From Whitmania pigra (taxonomy: Eukaryota; Annelida; Clitellata; Hirudinida; Haemopidae): a DNA stretch of 64,000 nucleotides. Positions 1 through 11,531 of the stretch are shown here, in pieces (positions within the stretch are counted from its first letter, which is position 1; the number at the start of each line of letters is the position of its first letter). The DNA lies in assembly GCA_021613335.1 (NCBI GenBank), contig JAJTWR010000299.1, forward strand, positions 3,361,001-3,425,000, in the 5' to 3' direction. The translations under genes were made by a program, and so were the position numbers. The notes under the pieces are model-generated. The model saw only the letters and a program-made list of their open reading frames with translations, was not told the DNA's origin and did no database searches.

Positions 1-19
1 GCTTTCAAAATCTTCAAAC

Positions 20-2612
20 CTCTGGATCGCACTTGAACATGGCCTCGGCCAGAGGGCCGTCGAGCGGTCCCGTGTAGATGTGTTCCACTTTTCGCCTTGC
101 ATTATCCACCGGAGAACATACATGCTGAACGCACATGGTCGTGAAACCTGGAACGGGTTACCGTGTCTTAAAGAGTTTCTTAAAGAAAGCTAAGAAAAAG
201 AAATTGGCGACTTACCCGAGAATTGACCAAAAAATCTGCCTAGAATAAGTCTCAAGAGAGGCCTGACATTCATCTTGCTTTCCTCTTTTGTGAGTCTTAT
301 ATTCAGTTCTTCACAAACTCGAGGCAAACAAACATCAACCTCACCAACCACCTGATTGCAAACAGAAGTAAAACAAGAATAAGCAATCAATTCAACATCT
401 ACTGAATGCATACAAGTTGTGCAACAAACCTGTGAAAATATTTTGTAAATGGGCTCCAATATGAACTCGACAAAGCTTCTTAAACTGGAGCTGCTCGGTG
501 CTTTTTTAGTAAACTTCCTCCTAAAACAAAAGGTCACGAGTTAACTTGGAACCGTCGATACAGTTTAATGAATGCAACAACTGACGTTTTATTGTTGAAA
601 TACATATCACCCCAGAGTCTCTTTGCAAATTCAGCCTCATTAAAGCCACCTGAAAGAATCAGTATTTCATAAGTCGCCATAGTGCTTAAAAATAAAACGT
701 TTCGCGAGCAACCGACCGTAAGCTTCTGCATAAATCTTTGCATAAGAAGCAAGAGTGAATGAAAACTGGTAGTAGGAGCTGGAGAAGCAGACATTTCCAA
801 GCAGAGGGGAAAGGAAGAATTGGTCCTGATCTTCTGAGTAGATGCTGAATTTAATTATGAATCATTACGTTGTTATTATCGTAGCTAAGATGTAGCTGTT
901 CAGCAACAAATCAAGTATAATAAATTCAATTGAGAAATTGTACAAGACATTTTAAATACATAAATACTTCAATAAAAAATAATTCAACATACCTGAGGAG
1001 ACCATTGATTTCATCAATGATGTGTTTCAATCTGAAGTAAGCATCAGTGGGAGGCAGTTTCAACTCCAGAATCAACCTGTCAATCTTGTTGATGCAAAGA
1101 GTTACTGCGAGTTTCTCCTGTACTGCATGCTTTAATACCCTCTCAGTGTTGAGCATCACCTGATAAAAAAATAATGATTTGAAAAGTGGCATCAAATCGA
1201 ATTAGAAACAAGAAAATATAAATCTCAACTCACTCCTTCCGCAGCGTCGACGAAGAGAACTATGCCGTCGGACAATCTCAACGCTGCCGTGACTTCGTCA
1301 GAAAAGTTCACGTGACCTGAACGGTTGCAAAACGGATCGATTAAAAACATGGTTACTTAAAAACTCATTGTAATCGAGGATGCAGTAAAACAGTGACTTA
1401 TGTGATGAAAACAACGGAACAAACCAGGAGTGTCAAAGATGTTGAGAAGGAAGGATTTGTTCCTCACATCTGGAAGCACCAGGGTGACTGGGGTGGCTTT
1501 GATGCTCACACCTCTCTCTTGCTCGGTGAACAGAGTATCAGTGTATCTCAGCTGATAATGAGATTGCAAATTAATTTATACTACAACCACATAAGAGAAA
1601 ATTTCCAATAATTAATGTTGTAATCAATAACAAATAATATAATAAATGATGTAATAATCATCTCACATCCTTATCCTCCTTGTTGATGATGTTTGGATGG
1701 GTTTGTGACATAAGGCAATCAACAAAAGATGTCTGAAACAATATTAATGATGGATAGGTTCATGAAATGATGAATATTATAAAGTAATAAATATTATTAT
1801 AATATAATAATAAATATTATAAAGTAATAAATATTATAAAGTAATAAATATTATTATAATATAATAATAAATATTATAAAGTAATAACTATTAGTATAAC
1901 ATAATAACCTTTCCATGGTGAAGATGGCCCACAAGAGCAACATTTCTGATGAGATGAGGATTGTCCATAATGTCAGCCAAGAATCTGAGGAAGAACATTT
2001 AATTCATCGTTAAAGAATCACAACCTTCAAAACTAAGAGTTTGTTTCTCACTCTAGATCGTATGTTGTCTCCGGTAAGTCTACCTCGGCCAAGGCAAACT
2101 TTCGTCTCTTCACAGGTTCGATTATGGGCTCTGACAAAGGCTGTGCATCCTCTTCATGGACTATTGTCTAAATAGCAAAATTAATAATTAGCAACAATCA
2201 TCCGATCCCAGTTCCAGCAAAATTCATTGCAATCATACATACCTCCACATCAGGGCCATACACCTCTCCTGCAGTAGGGTAGTACTTCTTATCCTCATGG
2301 AGAACCACCTGCATTCCTTCTTCTCCTACATCCTCTTCCATGGCATCTTCTTGTTCCTAGAAGATATTTAATAAAATAGGGTAAAAACTTCAAAATAGTA
2401 ATTCTCTTCTTATTAATGCATTAAAACAAAACTAAGATAATTTACTGATATTCAAATATTTATTTAATGATGATCAATTTAATATTGCCAACCTCATCTT
2501 CTTGAGAAAATTCATTTTCATCTTCCACTTCTTCATCATCTTCAACATCCGAATCAGATTCCAAGTCGGGACCAATATAGTTTCCAAATTCGTCATACAA
2601 GTCAGGATCCAT
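20..2612 (-). CDS. EFTUD2: U5 snRNP GTPase EFTUD2/Snu114 (N-terminal half, continues beyond window start)
   Basis: EF-G-like GTPase of the U5 snRNP that drives spliceosome activation and disassembly in the nucleus. Exons read on the minus strand: 2612-2493, 2356-2243, 2167-2052, 1984-1909, 1732-1667, 1551-1425, 1316-1234, 1159-993, 844-717, 649-586, 520-430, 351-216, 147-20; all phases join without a stop, giving 472 codons. The start [16 protein letters not shown] and an acidic N-terminus match the family. GTPase motifs are present: GHLHHGKT (P-loop, split by an intron), FTEQERG (switch I), DTPG and NKID. The last residues seen, CDPE, precede a donor at position 19, so domains II-V lie outside the window. 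The family is about 970 residues long. An AG lies directly before the ATG, so a 5' UTR intron is likely. Identification is firm from motif order; exact splice sites are inferred. Confidence 0.95.
1785..1908. repeat. AT-only tandem repeat in EFTUD2 intron 4
   Basis: Imperfect tandem copies of a unit reading roughly AATAAATATTATAAAGTAAT with ATTATAATATAAT inserts fill the intron between EFTUD2 exons 4 and 5. The array ends close to the donor of exon 4. No function is evident. Confidence 0.7.
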
Positions 2613-3971
2613 CTGCAAGGTGAACGTGCAACATATTATTATAGGTTAACCAGTAAATAAATTAATAACAGATATCGTTATTAATAAATTAACTATATTA
2701 CTGATTAAATAGACCTTAGTGCTTAGAACTACTATTTGGCTCTTAAATTAATTTCATTAAGTAGCCAAAATGGTAAATCATGAAAAATTTTAATTTAATC
2801 TAGCAACATCAACTTTTTGCCTGATATATCAAGCTCCACGTAATATTAGATCACGATGAAAAACGGTCGCAACACTCAAGCATGCATAACATAAGCATGC
2901 ATATCTACAATTTCTTGCATAACGCTCAAGTCATATTATAAACAAATGACATGACAGTGACAATGAAATTGATTACAAATCAAAAAAGTTTTGAGATAAG
3001 CTAAGATAATCAAGCTCGAGTGTTTTCAGTCGAAAAATACACTCATAATGCGCATGGATTGCTAAAACAATTGCCACTTATTTTGAATGCGAAATGTTAA
3101 TTGAATTTACTTACTTTTAAATAAATTAAGCGACTAAATCAAAAAGGCGCTCGGATGCAGGCGAAAATATAAGTGGGCTCATATCATAAACAAGTCATGA
3201 TTTCGGTGGACTTAGTTTTCAAAAATGTATATACAATTTTATAAATTTATCAATTCATATAAAATTTTAACAAGTAGCAATCAAATTTGATAATAAATTT
3301 TTATTTGTTTGTTATTCACATTTTCATCATGTCAATCAAAATTTTTTTTATATTTTATAAAGCTTTTAGCAGTACATGAAAGTAAAACCGTCCTAATCAT
3401 CTTGTTATAAAATTTACGTTAATAAAATACATGAAAGAAATCCAAGATTACTTTTTGAAGCAGAATTGGGCTTAAGAGCGGTGAAGTCATTTCAGTCATT
3501 CCAATGAAAATCCAGTTTGATCCAGTCAGATCGGTATATTTCATTCGAGTGCGTTGCTCCAAAGGCAGTCTGTTCTGCCAGAATCATGGCGCCTGACTTG
3601 CAATAATTGGCAATTACATCCGGCTTCTTGCCAATGTCTTCAAGAAATTTCACTGGGGGTAGGGGTGCATCGCTCCAAACTAGCTACAGACTTGTGTTGC
3701 GGAACACATCTGATGACCAGGCCCTTAGCCAGAAAATGATTTCGGGGAGGGATTCATTTTGTTATTTTTAAAAATCAACTTCAAAAACAAAAACAAAATC
3801 AAATGATAACTTTGCTGCAAAAATGACCTTATGAGCAGTTTTGCACTATATCAAGGTGTCTTATGTTAAACTGTAGGAAATGGTAAACCCATCAAAATTG
3901 ATAATTAGAAGACAATTTACCACATTTTCAGACAAGACATAAGAAGAAAATATTTAGCTATTACAATTCTT
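2613..3971. other. Intergenic, AT-rich upstream of EFTUD2
   Basis: This stretch should hold the EFTUD2 promoter and 5' UTR exon. I see no convincing coding exon; the short open frame at 3554-3739 has no family resemblance. A somewhat GC-richer patch at 3470-3740 is the only compositional change. Confidence 0.5.
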
Positions 3972-4210
3972 TTAAAAACATTTTATTGTATTTTGTTCTT
4001 TTCTGTGTCTCTTAACTTTGCCTTCCAGAACTGATAAATCAAGTGATATATCTTCTAAAGAAGATGTTGAATTGGTGTAGAATGTCTTCCAGGCTTTTTG
4101 GTGGAAAATGATGGCTGAAATAAGGTCAGGGTCGACTGCGCTTTTTTTAGTTTCAGCTTCATTGACACAAGCATCATTGACATATGCAATTTTACATCCA
4201 TCATCTAAAG

Positions 4211-5046
4211 CAGGGGTCTCAAACACGAGGCCCGCAAAGGCATTTCATGCGGCCCGCGACGATGAAGCAACTTGGTGAGGGCAATTTGGCCCATTTCTCA
4301 ACTCTGAATTCCTTAGGCAAAGTTGAACCCAAATGCTTGAAAGAATATGCAGATTTGATGTCTGTGTTACTTCAACAGTTTGATGTGCGTTTTGCAGACT
4401 TTAAGTTACTGGAGCCACAATTTCAACTTTTTTCGACGGCGTTTGCTGTAGAAATTGACACTGTTGCAGAGGAATTGCAAATGGAGTTGGTGGAACTTCA
4501 GTGTGATACTATCTTGAAGCAGAAATATGCAGAAGTAGGAATTCCCGAATTCTACACGTTTCTTTCACGATAAAGGTTTCCAAGGTTACTCTCTGATACT
4601 GCAAGGATTCTTGCAATGTTTGGCAGTACATACGCATGTGAACAATTTTTCTCATCCATGAAGGTTAACAAGTCTGTACTGCGGTCACAGCTCACTAATG
4701 AACATTTGCAAGCAACACTGAGATTGGTTTCTTCTCACAAAATCAAGCCTAATATTGATACCCTTGTTGACGCAAAACGATGCCAGGTCAGCAGTCAGTA
4801 CAGAAAGTGACTGAAACCTAAGTTAACCAAATACAGATACGCCAAAAACGATACATACATGTAAATTGACTACATTACATTTGTAATAAATGGATTTTAG
4901 AAAGTTTGTAAAGCACTACGTTCTTATTACGTTGTCTTGTTTATATTAGCTTTTTATCATTTTAAACAAGTTCTGGCTATGCGGCCCTCGAGGAACTTTA
5001 GAAGTCATCACTTGGCCCTCGGAGCAATTTGAGTTTGAGACCACTG
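4211..5046 (+). mobile_element. Non-autonomous hAT element with degraded transposase C-terminus
   Basis: Ends are CAGGGGTCTCAAAC and its complement GTTTGAGACCACTG, with flanking 8-bp duplications ATCTAAAG (4203-4210) and GTCTAAAG (5047-5054), 7 of 8 identical. Subterminal GGCCCGC/GGGCCGC words recur at both ends. Inside, one plus-strand frame from about 4259 to 4810 encodes the C-terminal hAT dimerisation region: FGSTYACEQFFSSMK, then LRSQLTNEHLQATLR, as in Charlie-like and GTF2IRD2/ZBED5-type transposases. An in-frame stop at 4571-4573 interrupts it and the catalytic N-terminal two-thirds are missing, so this is an internally deleted, non-autonomous copy. It sits inside a Tigger-like transposase remnant. 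Confidence 0.8.
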
Positions 5047-5244
5047 GTCTAAAGCAACAAATTCTTGAAACGTCATGTCTGGAGTAAGAATGGATATAAA
5101 TTCGTTTTGCAAGGACTCTTTCAACCTCATCATCCGCACCATCAACATCAACATTTGCTTGGAATTCATATTGTGCGATGCATTTCTGAATTGTTGATGG
5201 TTTAACAAATATCCAAGCAAGTTTCAACCAATTCACATCGTCAG

Positions 5245-5359
5245 CAGGGACGTAATTTTATTTTTTCCAAGTTTTTCCTCGGACTACTTGAAAAGAAAAC
5301 CTTTTTTATTCTAGCCAAAATTCAATGGTTGCTCCCCCTATCTCCCCAAATTACATCCC
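5245..5359. mobile_element. hAT-type MITE (CAGGGACGT family), copy A, exact 8-bp duplication
   Basis: Begins CAGGGACGTAATTTT and ends AAATTACATCCC, with the 8-bp target duplication ATCGTCAG on both sides (5237-5244 and 5360-5367). The interior carries the family core CCTTTTTT-ATTCTAGCCAAAATTCA. It is inserted in the Tigger-like remnant. Related copies lie at 6384, 7256, 21874 and 50363. Confidence 0.8.
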
Positions 5360-5520
5360 ATCGTCAGCCAACGCCATACTTTTAGAAATTTCTGATGTTC
5401 GATGTCATGGTTGGGCCTTGGAGACCACATACATGTCTCCTAGATTCGCTGTTAATAAGATGATTTATATCTCGCGGGCACATTTCATTAGATATCGATT
5501 ATTTGTTTAAGCTAGCCATT

Positions 5521-6383
5521 TGTTATTCTTAGATTATAAGCAAAGATGATTTAAAATAATTAATTAGGTAGGCGTGGATTGACCTTTTTTCGTGAATTCT
5601 GATTGGATGACATTTTGGTAGAATTGCTAATCAAATCCACCATGTATCACTTTGGTTAAGAGTCATTTTATTACAAAAATATCCGTTCTTGAAAAAAAGT
5701 CTAGTTTCTGTGCAGTTTTTCCTTCTATCAAGGGGCCCATGTTGGCAGTTTATATAGTAATAATAAATAAAGATGAATTTAAGATTTTATGATGTTATAT
5801 AAATTAATAAAATTTACAATAGAAATCATTTTTAATATTTCGGGGGGTTTGAGCCAGTAAACTCTTCCCCTAAATACGGATCTGCTGATGACCATATTCC
5901 AACAGCAAATTGAAGTCAGTAGTAACTTCGTTATCGAGGCCTATACTTTGTAATATTGATGTCATAAGCTAGCTATCAGAACTATGCCGGTGATAGCATC
6001 TGGTAGTTATCCTTAACCAATTCGTAGTTTTGCTAGATCAGCCAGCGAAGGATGTTGATGTCTACTAATTTCTAGGAAATGGGGCTGGTCCCAGCTACTC
6101 CGGCGTTCATTATTTACTCGGTTATTAGGAATGGATGTTTGACATCATGACACGAAGCATAATGCTCAGCGTAATGGTGAGAGCGCGTTGTCTCGATCTT
6201 GCAGCATAACCGGGATATTTGACATTGAGCTCACACACTTGTTCCGCCCAAATGATCTCGTTATTTAACGGAGGTTATTGTACTCCCGCCCGCCACCATA
6301 TGAGTAGCTTACATAATCTTACTGGAGCTATTTTAATAAAATTTGCTACATAATCTCCACAGTAAAATAATATCAAGGGATAG
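5521..6383. other. Intergenic, no gene seen
   Basis: AT-rich sequence between the Tigger remnant and MITE copy B. I found no coding frame or RNA gene. A GC-richer patch around 6060-6300 has no recognisable motif. Confidence 0.4.
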
Positions 6384-6569
6384 CAGGGACGTCATTTCAG
6401 CTTTTTCCAAGGGGAGCAAACCCTCGCACAACTTGAGAAGACGACCTTTTTTGCTTCCACCCAAAATTCAGGGGATGGCAAATCCTCGTAAAATATGAGG
6501 AGATGACCTTTTTTTGAGGCTAGTCTAAAATCATGGAAGGGAGCCGTTGCCCTCCAAATTACGTCCCTG
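6384..6569. mobile_element. hAT-type MITE (CAGGGACGT family), copy B
   Basis: Starts CAGGGACGTCATTTCAG and ends CCAAATTACGTCCCTG. The inside holds two head-to-head versions of the core CAAACCCTCG...GACCTTTTTTGCTTC...AAAATTCAGGGG, making the element partly palindromic. Flanks AGGGATAG and AGGGTACT share only the first four bases, so the target duplication is weak. Confidence 0.7.
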
Positions 6570-7255
6570 AGGGTACTAGCCCAAATAACTATTTTTAATA
6601 ATCATCTTTAAAGATTTTAAAAACAAATATAAATTTAATTCATAATTTTTATAAGCTTGTTTAGATAAGCGCAACTGCTTAATGTTGCGGTAGCAAGAAT
6701 AATTCCGTCTTTAAATTCCCGGAATTTCAATTGAAGAAAGTACTAAAAAATGTTCATGAAAACAAGGCATTGCAAATTTAAATGGATGGTGTTTATTTAA
6801 TCATATTGATGCTTTCCGTATTTCTTTTTCATGAATACAAAAGATTTAAAATTCTTTACAACTTCTGTAAACAATTGATAAATATTAAGTAATAGGCATC
6901 TATCTAGCACGTGCAAGAAAGAAGCTTTCTTTGTCGAATCAAAACCTTAATTCACGAGAACTTACAAGTCTTCGAGATTTTTATCACGGAACATCGTGAT
7001 GTCTGATGATTTCGTGACGAATACGATTGTTCCAATTTACAGGTTTTCAAAACGTTTTCCTCGAAACTACTACGGGAAATACCCGAAAAGTAGTCTCAAG
7101 CGTCTTTTCTAACAAGCTGTGATTGATCTCATCTGTCGAACAGCCGGCGACGAAATTATAAATTTTTAGAGCCAATTTTTGAATGTAACTGTTGCATCGC
7201 AAACTTTTTGCATGTGACCAAACTGGCCAAATGATGGCAACAACTAACTCATAGG
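6570..7255. other. Intergenic, no gene seen
   Basis: AT-rich spacer between two copies of the same MITE family. I see no convincing exon or repeat structure. Confidence 0.4.
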
Positions 7256-7447
7256 CAGGGACGTAATTTGGAAACAGGGGAGGGAGAGGGACGGCCCCCT
7301 AACTTTAGAGTAGACAAAAAAGGTCATCTCCTCAAGTTTCGAGAGGATTTGCACCCCTGAATTTTGGCTAGAAGCAAAAAAAGGTCTTCTCCTCAAGTTT
7401 GGCGAGGTTTTGCCATCTTCTTGGTAAAAGCTGAAATGACGTCCCTG
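7256..7447. mobile_element. hAT-type MITE (CAGGGACGT family), copy C
   Basis: Ends are CAGGGACGTAATTTGG and CTGAAATGACGTCCCTG. Flanking octamers CTCATAGG and TTCACAGG agree at 6 of 8 positions. The core AGGTCATCTCCTCAAGTTTCGAG and the complementary CTTCTCCTCAAGTTTGGCGAG are both present. Confidence 0.75.
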
Positions 7448-7587
7448 TTCACAGGGACCTGTTTCACCAACTTTTCGAAACTTTTGGACTTACCTCCATC
7501 CCTAGCCCCACCCTTAATTTCTGTAGAATTGATTCGTTGCTTGTGAGTTGGCCATCACTTCTCCAACCACGAATGGCAAGCAACAAC

Positions 7588-7985
<398 letters not shown>

Positions 7986-8124
7986 TTAACAACACAAGCG
8001 TCCTGAGGAAGTAGCCCTATGTAACTACGTTGCTCAGCCCAACATTTTGTTAAGAATAATTCATTCATTAATTAATTACTTCAGATGGAATGTGGCGCAG
8101 CGATAAGTTGCATTTGCAATTTGG

Positions 8125-8337
8125 GTAGACATTCATTCATTCATTCATTCATTCATTCATTCATTCATCCATCCATCCATCCATCCATCATTCATTCATT
8201 CATCCATCCATCCATCCATCATTCATTCATTCATTCATCATTCATTCATTCATTCATTCATTCATTCATTCCATTCATTCATTCATTCATTCATTCATTC
8301 ATTCATTCATTCATTCCATTCATTCATTCATTCATTA
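8125..8337. repeat. (ATTC)n / (ATCC)n microsatellite
   Basis: About 210 bp of ATTC repeats with two ATCC blocks and a few one-base slips. It is preceded by TGGCGCAGCGATAAGTTGC, which resembles a tRNA A-box, so a decayed SINE head with this array as its tail is possible but unproven. Confidence 0.8.
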
Positions 8338-8605
8338 GTTGATTCCATGTTTTAAGATAATTCTTAATTGCAGAGTAATAACATGGAAAATTAAAACAAT
8401 TTTGCTAAGTTAATATGAGGACATGAATTAAATCGACATCAGTGAAACATAATTCAATTGAGAATAATTGAAATATTTTTATAACGTAAATTAGCACTAC
8501 TAGTATAATTGTATTAAAATAACGGATTTATTTAAAAACATTGGCCATTAAAATTTATCGATATTGAAATTCACTTAAATAAATTGTCAATAACAAATCT
8601 AAATA

Positions 8606-8994
8606 CAGCCAAATCTCGTTACTATGCCACCTGTCGGGACCGAGCAAAAGTGGCATAGTAGCGAGGGTTTGTAAAAGCGATCTTATTTTCTCAAATAAAA
8701 ACGTCTTTATTCTTAAAAAACGGATTTATTTTTTCAAGATCCATCAGCTCTTCCAAAACTCTCAAAAATATATTCGGAGCTGAGATTATGGGCTGAATTT
8801 GAGAAAAAAATAACAAAGAACGACTGATTGAAAATGGAAAGGTTCTAGAACCAACCAAAAAATAAGTATAGTAGCGAGAGTAGGGGGTGGCATAATAAAT
8901 TTATTTTGTATTGAATTTTGCCGGGACCGAGCAAAAGTGGTATAGTAGCGAGAGTGGCATAGTAGCGAGGTGGCATAGTAGCGAGATTTGACTG
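8606..8994. mobile_element. pogo/Tigger-type MITE with TA duplication
   Basis: Begins CAGCCAAATCTCGTTACTATG and ends with CGAGATTTGACTG, flanked by TA on both sides (8604-8605, 8995-8996). CAG...CTG ends with a TA target fit the pogo/Tigger group. The right end has three copies of GTGGCATAGTAGCGAG, the left end one plus a complement. The GGGACCGAGCAAAAGTGG block occurs near both ends. No transposase is encoded. Confidence 0.75.
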
Positions 8995-8999
8995 TATAC

Positions 9000-11531
9000 C
9001 AATACTTTACGATGGAATTGATCGTGAAATAGCTCTCTTGTTGTACAAGGTGCCACAATTAATATTTCACCGGGAGCACCATCTCAATCCTTGTTAAGGA
9101 ATGCACGACGCCTACTGTCAACGTCACATATTCTTGTAATAACTATCATTACACACCATTGCCTTTTTGATTAAAATGCACTACTTACTTAATATACGAT
9201 GTACTTATAAACGACTACCTATGTATATTTTATAACTTTATATTTTTTTATATTATGGAAAAATGGCCTGATTAAATTACAAAATCGTGTGTGAAACCGA
9301 AATATGTTGCGGATGTCTGCATAAATTAATTAGCGACATGAAATGAATGGATAATCATGGTATTGATGATGACGACGCTTAGAATTTCGTTGCGAACAGA
9401 GAAAACAGTTCGGACAGGCCAGCGAGGTAATGGTCATCTAACCCTAACTAAGAACATGTACTTTTAAAGAAAGATAATTTTTTTGTGCCCTTTCTAAGTT
9501 TTGTTTTAATTTCAAGTTAGTTCTCCATATTTTGGTGAATGAATAAATGTTTTGAAGGAGATGGTTATTCAAGTATTTCGTCTTTGTTTTCATCCACTTT
9601 TCGAATAAAACGATTAATATGCGATTTGTGACTCCAATTCAAAGGAATCGTTAAACACTTATTGACATGTTATGCATATCACAATAATGTAACTTTTTTT
9701 AGGCTAAAAACTGAATTAATTATTCAATAACCTTATAATAATAATTGAAACAATTAAACAAGATATTAAAAAATAAACTGTTTCATGTCAACTCTATTCA
9801 GTCCTTGAATATGTTGAATAGTTTGGCTCGAATAAGTTTCAGCAGAAGGAACCACCAAGAAAGAAAGCATCACTGATTTTAGTTTTGTCACTACAACACA
9901 ATATTTGTACCATCACCTTGTTTCAGTCAATTCATTTCTATCAAATTAAGTAATAAATTTCCAATTGTTTAATGCCTACAAAAGCTTATTTTTAAATGTT
10001 ACTCTCGATTATGAACGAATATGAATATGAATATGAATACGAATATGAATATGAATTCCCCTTACATGAAACAGATCGTGATTCGTTTCAGTGAAATTGC
10101 AGCGATTAGGAATACGTTAAAAGTTCACTAAATTGATATAACTCGACATACAAATTATTTTTATAGCATAGAAGTCATGCAGCAATCAAAAGCTCCGTTA
10201 CAAACCACCTACAAGATTTCTGAAATTTGTATTATTTTTAAGTTTTTTAAGTGACATTTTTCCTCCATAAATGTCATATAATTCAGCTGCCGATCAGTGT
10301 TTTTAAAGTTTGTCTATGACGAATTAAGATCCCGTTTAACAGGCTAAGTAAATCAATTTATTAATCAATAAATTAACGTTTTTTTTTCATTCCATAATCC
10401 TTTAACAACTTCTTTTCCATTAAAGCAGACCCCTTGAGAAAGTGTGACTTTATCGGCTCTAAAAATAACCGGTTAATTCGTGTGACAAGACTTTATTAGA
10501 ATCGATGCCTTAGTTCTTAGATCGCTGTTCAGACAGGACAAGCAATCACTTACTCTTAATTTCATTCACGCGTCGTCGGAAAATGTTATTTTTTAGCAAG
10601 GCTCGCTTTGAAGAGAAGTTTCTGTTAAGTGTCAAACTCTCCTTTCAAATTATGATGAATTCTCTAATTTCACTTTAAAACGTTGCATTCAATTTGAAGA
10701 GAAATTTCCAGTAATTGCAGAACAAGTCATACTTATCTTTCGGATTTCACTTTTTAGTAAATGATTATTTTATTATTTTCAACAAACGAAAGCTTCAAAA
10801 ATCATGACAATTACACGCTGTGGTTGCGGTCGAAACAAATGTGTAATGGATGGAAATTCTCAACAATTCCCAGCGATTAATACTTCTCTCTTGTTATTAC
10901 AACAGCCATTCTAAATTTATCCGGAGAAAGTTTTATGTACTGCTGCAGATAATTGAATTGAAGCCTAATTACTCCTCGTATGGAGAGAAATTTTGACAGC
11001 TGCTAAAGAAATAATTCCACAACTCAGATAATTTAGAGATAATTTATGATTTTAACATTTAAAAATCCTTATTAAACCCCGAGTGGAAACCCGTCGAAGC
11101 TATTTTTGGGAGTCGGCAATGTTCAATGCTCGACTGAATGCCGTGTCAATCGCTAGATTATTGTAGCGCTAGATTTCTCGAACGTAAAACCAAGAGGCTA
11201 TAGCCCCAGAATTTGTGCTGCGTCACAATAATAGTGTAAAACGAGGCTTATTTAAGGCATTAAGAGACTTGGCTCAGAGAGGCTTCGTGAAATTATCGAC
11301 GACATCCTGTTAACTGAGTCACTGATAATTGGCACTACGATCCTCCTCTAGAAGTTTCATTTTAAATCTTCCCCCATTGGCCGTCGAGGGACAAGAAAAG
11401 TTTGAAAGGTAAATAGAAGTTTTCCTGTCGGCTCGAAATGGCACTTGTTTTTTCCATCGGTTAATTCGAATACTTTGCCGACATTCATCGAAAACATTCC
11501 TTAACCGGGGACTTTAATTCATCAGGATTTG
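9000..11531. other. Intergenic upstream of ETS gene
   Basis: 2.5 kb without a supportable exon. A short (GAATAT)n run lies at 10014-10055. The part next to the ETS start (11060-11530) is less AT-rich and is the likely promoter; TGACGTCA, a CRE-type palindrome, overlaps the start region at 11533-11540. Confidence 0.4.

Larger units (their letters stand above)
3972..5520 (-). pseudogene. pogo/Tigger-like transposase C-terminal remnant, split by two insertions
   Basis: On the minus strand the pieces before 5368, 5236-5047 and 4210-3972 join into one transposase tail. The piece at 5236-5150 reads DDVNWLKLAWIFVKPSTIQK followed by C, like the Tigger/pogo/Jerky pattern W-x-x-AW-x-x-V-x-x-x-TI-x-x-CF. 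Downstream, the FQEFVALD reading stops at the hAT insertion (4211-5046) and resumes as LDDGCKIAYVNDA, like the acidic tail after the DDE domain. The upstream piece is cut by a 115-bp MITE at 5245-5359. Removing both insertions and one copy of each target duplication restores a continuous reading frame over this part, but upstream stops remain, so it is a dead copy. Superfamily assignment is from motif memory. Confidence 0.5.

Noticed and set aside
3554..3739. 61-codon plus-strand ORF
   Set aside because: No motif, no splice context, short.
8085..8342. FIHSFIHS-repeat open frame
   Set aside because: Produced by the (ATTC)n/(ATCC)n array; no flanking coding sequence.
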